Assembly: GCA_008671285.1 (NCBI GenBank) | Contig: RPYR01000259.1 | Location: 1-5,857, forward strand | Direction: 5' to 3' | Length of the DNA: 5,857 nt | Source: Collinsella aerofaciens | GTDB taxonomy: Bacteria > Actinomycetota > Coriobacteriia > Coriobacteriales > Coriobacteriaceae | Shown: positions 5,484 through 5,857 of the stretch, piece after piece | How positions within the stretch are numbered: position 1 is the stretch's first letter | How the letters are laid out: every line of letters starts with the position of its first letter | Made by a program: the position numbers and the translations under genes | Notes under the pieces: generated by a model | What the model was told of the DNA's origin: nothing | What the model saw: the letters and a program-made list of their open reading frames with translations, nothing else | The model's database searches: none

Positions 5484-5857
5484 AAGAGAAAACACTGCGT
5501 CGCATGTTTTGGCTCGATTTCGCGGATTCATTCAGGCGGCGGCGACGCTGGTCACCAACATTCACCTGCCAAACTTTGCCAAAGGCGGCATCAATCAGGG
5601 CGCGGGAAAAACAGTGTGCGTACCTGGACTTAATTGCTATTCGTGCCCCGCGGCATCGGGTGCGTGCCCCATCGGGGCGGTCCAGTCGGTGGTGGGTGCA
5701 TCCAAGTTCAACTTTTCTTACTACGTCACCGGTACGCTCATTTTGCTCGGCGTGCTGCTGGGACGCTTTGTATGCGGCTTTTTGTGTCCGTTTGGCTGGC
5801 TGCAGTAGCTGCTTCACAAGATTCCCAGCAAAAAGTTCTCCACGAAAAAGCTTAAGC
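5476..5857 (+). pseudogene. NapH/CcoG-like 4Fe-4S membrane ferredoxin, interrupted by an in-frame TAG and cut by the window edge
   Basis: The frame encodes an electron-transfer membrane protein of the NapH/NosR/CcoG-like polyferredoxin type. Visible landmarks from a TTG start at 5476: N-terminal segment about 11-30 (VLARFRGFIQAAATLVTNIH), the cluster-type motif VCVPGLNCYSCPAASGACPI with C54, C57 and C64, a membrane helix about 82-98 (YYVTGTLILLGVLLGRF), and CGFLCPFGWLQ with C100 and C104. At 5806-5808 a TAG follows WLQ after 110 residues. The same frame then continues LLHKIPSKKFSTKKLK to the edge, which is what this family normally has after WLQ plus one acidic residue (usual form WLQDLLHKIP or WLQELLHKIP). 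A GAG-to-TAG change would explain it. The downstream ferredoxin domains expected of the family lie outside the window. The TTG start, with GGAG at 5462-5465 and an eight-base overlap with the upstream gene, is the best available; an ATG at 5389 is in frame but lies wholly inside the upstream gene's sequence. Whether the gene is dead depends on whether the TAG is real. Confidence 0.8.
5806..5808 (+). other. In-frame TAG inside the conserved WLQ-LLHKIP motif
   Basis: TAG separates CPFGWLQ from LLHKIPSKK with no change of frame and no missing bases other than the substituted codon. A single G-to-T change of GAG (Glu) would restore a family-like sequence. It is therefore a point substitution rather than a frameshift. 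Confidence 0.85.

Noticed and set aside
5806..5808. TAG read as pyrrolysine or a reassigned codon
   Set aside because: The family expects an acidic residue here, no pyrrolysine machinery is visible, and other genes in the window end in ordinary TAG, TAA and TGA stops, including a TAG for the LuxR gene.

Overview
The window looks like chromosomal DNA of a moderately GC-rich Gram-positive anaerobe. My best guess is a gut Coriobacteriia member of the Collinsella/Olsenella type. This rests on recognising the style of the proteins: a TPR-like N-terminus joined to a LuxR helix-turn-helix, a Tat-exported large surface-type protein, and a small CXXC protein beside a NapH-like ferredoxin. No rRNA or other marker gene is present, so the genus is inference.

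Layout, left to right. Positions 1-2192 (minus strand) hold one uninterrupted reading frame of 730 codons that runs off the left edge. It encodes an exported protein with a twin-arginine signal peptide and a probable carboxypeptidase-regulatory/Ig-like beta-sandwich near the N-terminus; its function is not recognised. Positions 2193-2350 are intergenic, with an 8-bp perfect stem-loop and a pair of AAATTGGA repeats. Positions 2351-3355 (minus) encode a 334-aa LuxR-type regulator. Positions 3424-4575 and 4572-5246 (minus) encode a sensor histidine kinase and its OmpR-family response regulator, overlapping by 4 bp. Transcription order is response regulator, kinase, LuxR regulator, then the Tat protein after a larger gap.

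Across a roughly 90-bp divergent spacer, the plus strand carries a 48-aa single-pass membrane protein ending in a CxxC motif (5337-5483). It overlaps the start of a NapH/CcoG-like polyferredoxin membrane protein (5476 onward). That second gene has an in-frame TAG at 5806-5808 in the middle of a conserved motif, and the family-like sequence continues in the same frame to the right edge. It is therefore either a nonsense mutant, a sequencing error or a readthrough case.

How the parts may work together (inference): the two-component system sits divergently from a small redox/electron-transfer membrane pair and is a natural candidate to control it. The LuxR regulator lies between the two-component genes and the exported protein and may control the latter. 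Nearly all coding capacity is explained. I see no tRNA, rRNA, CRISPR array, insertion sequence or integration site.
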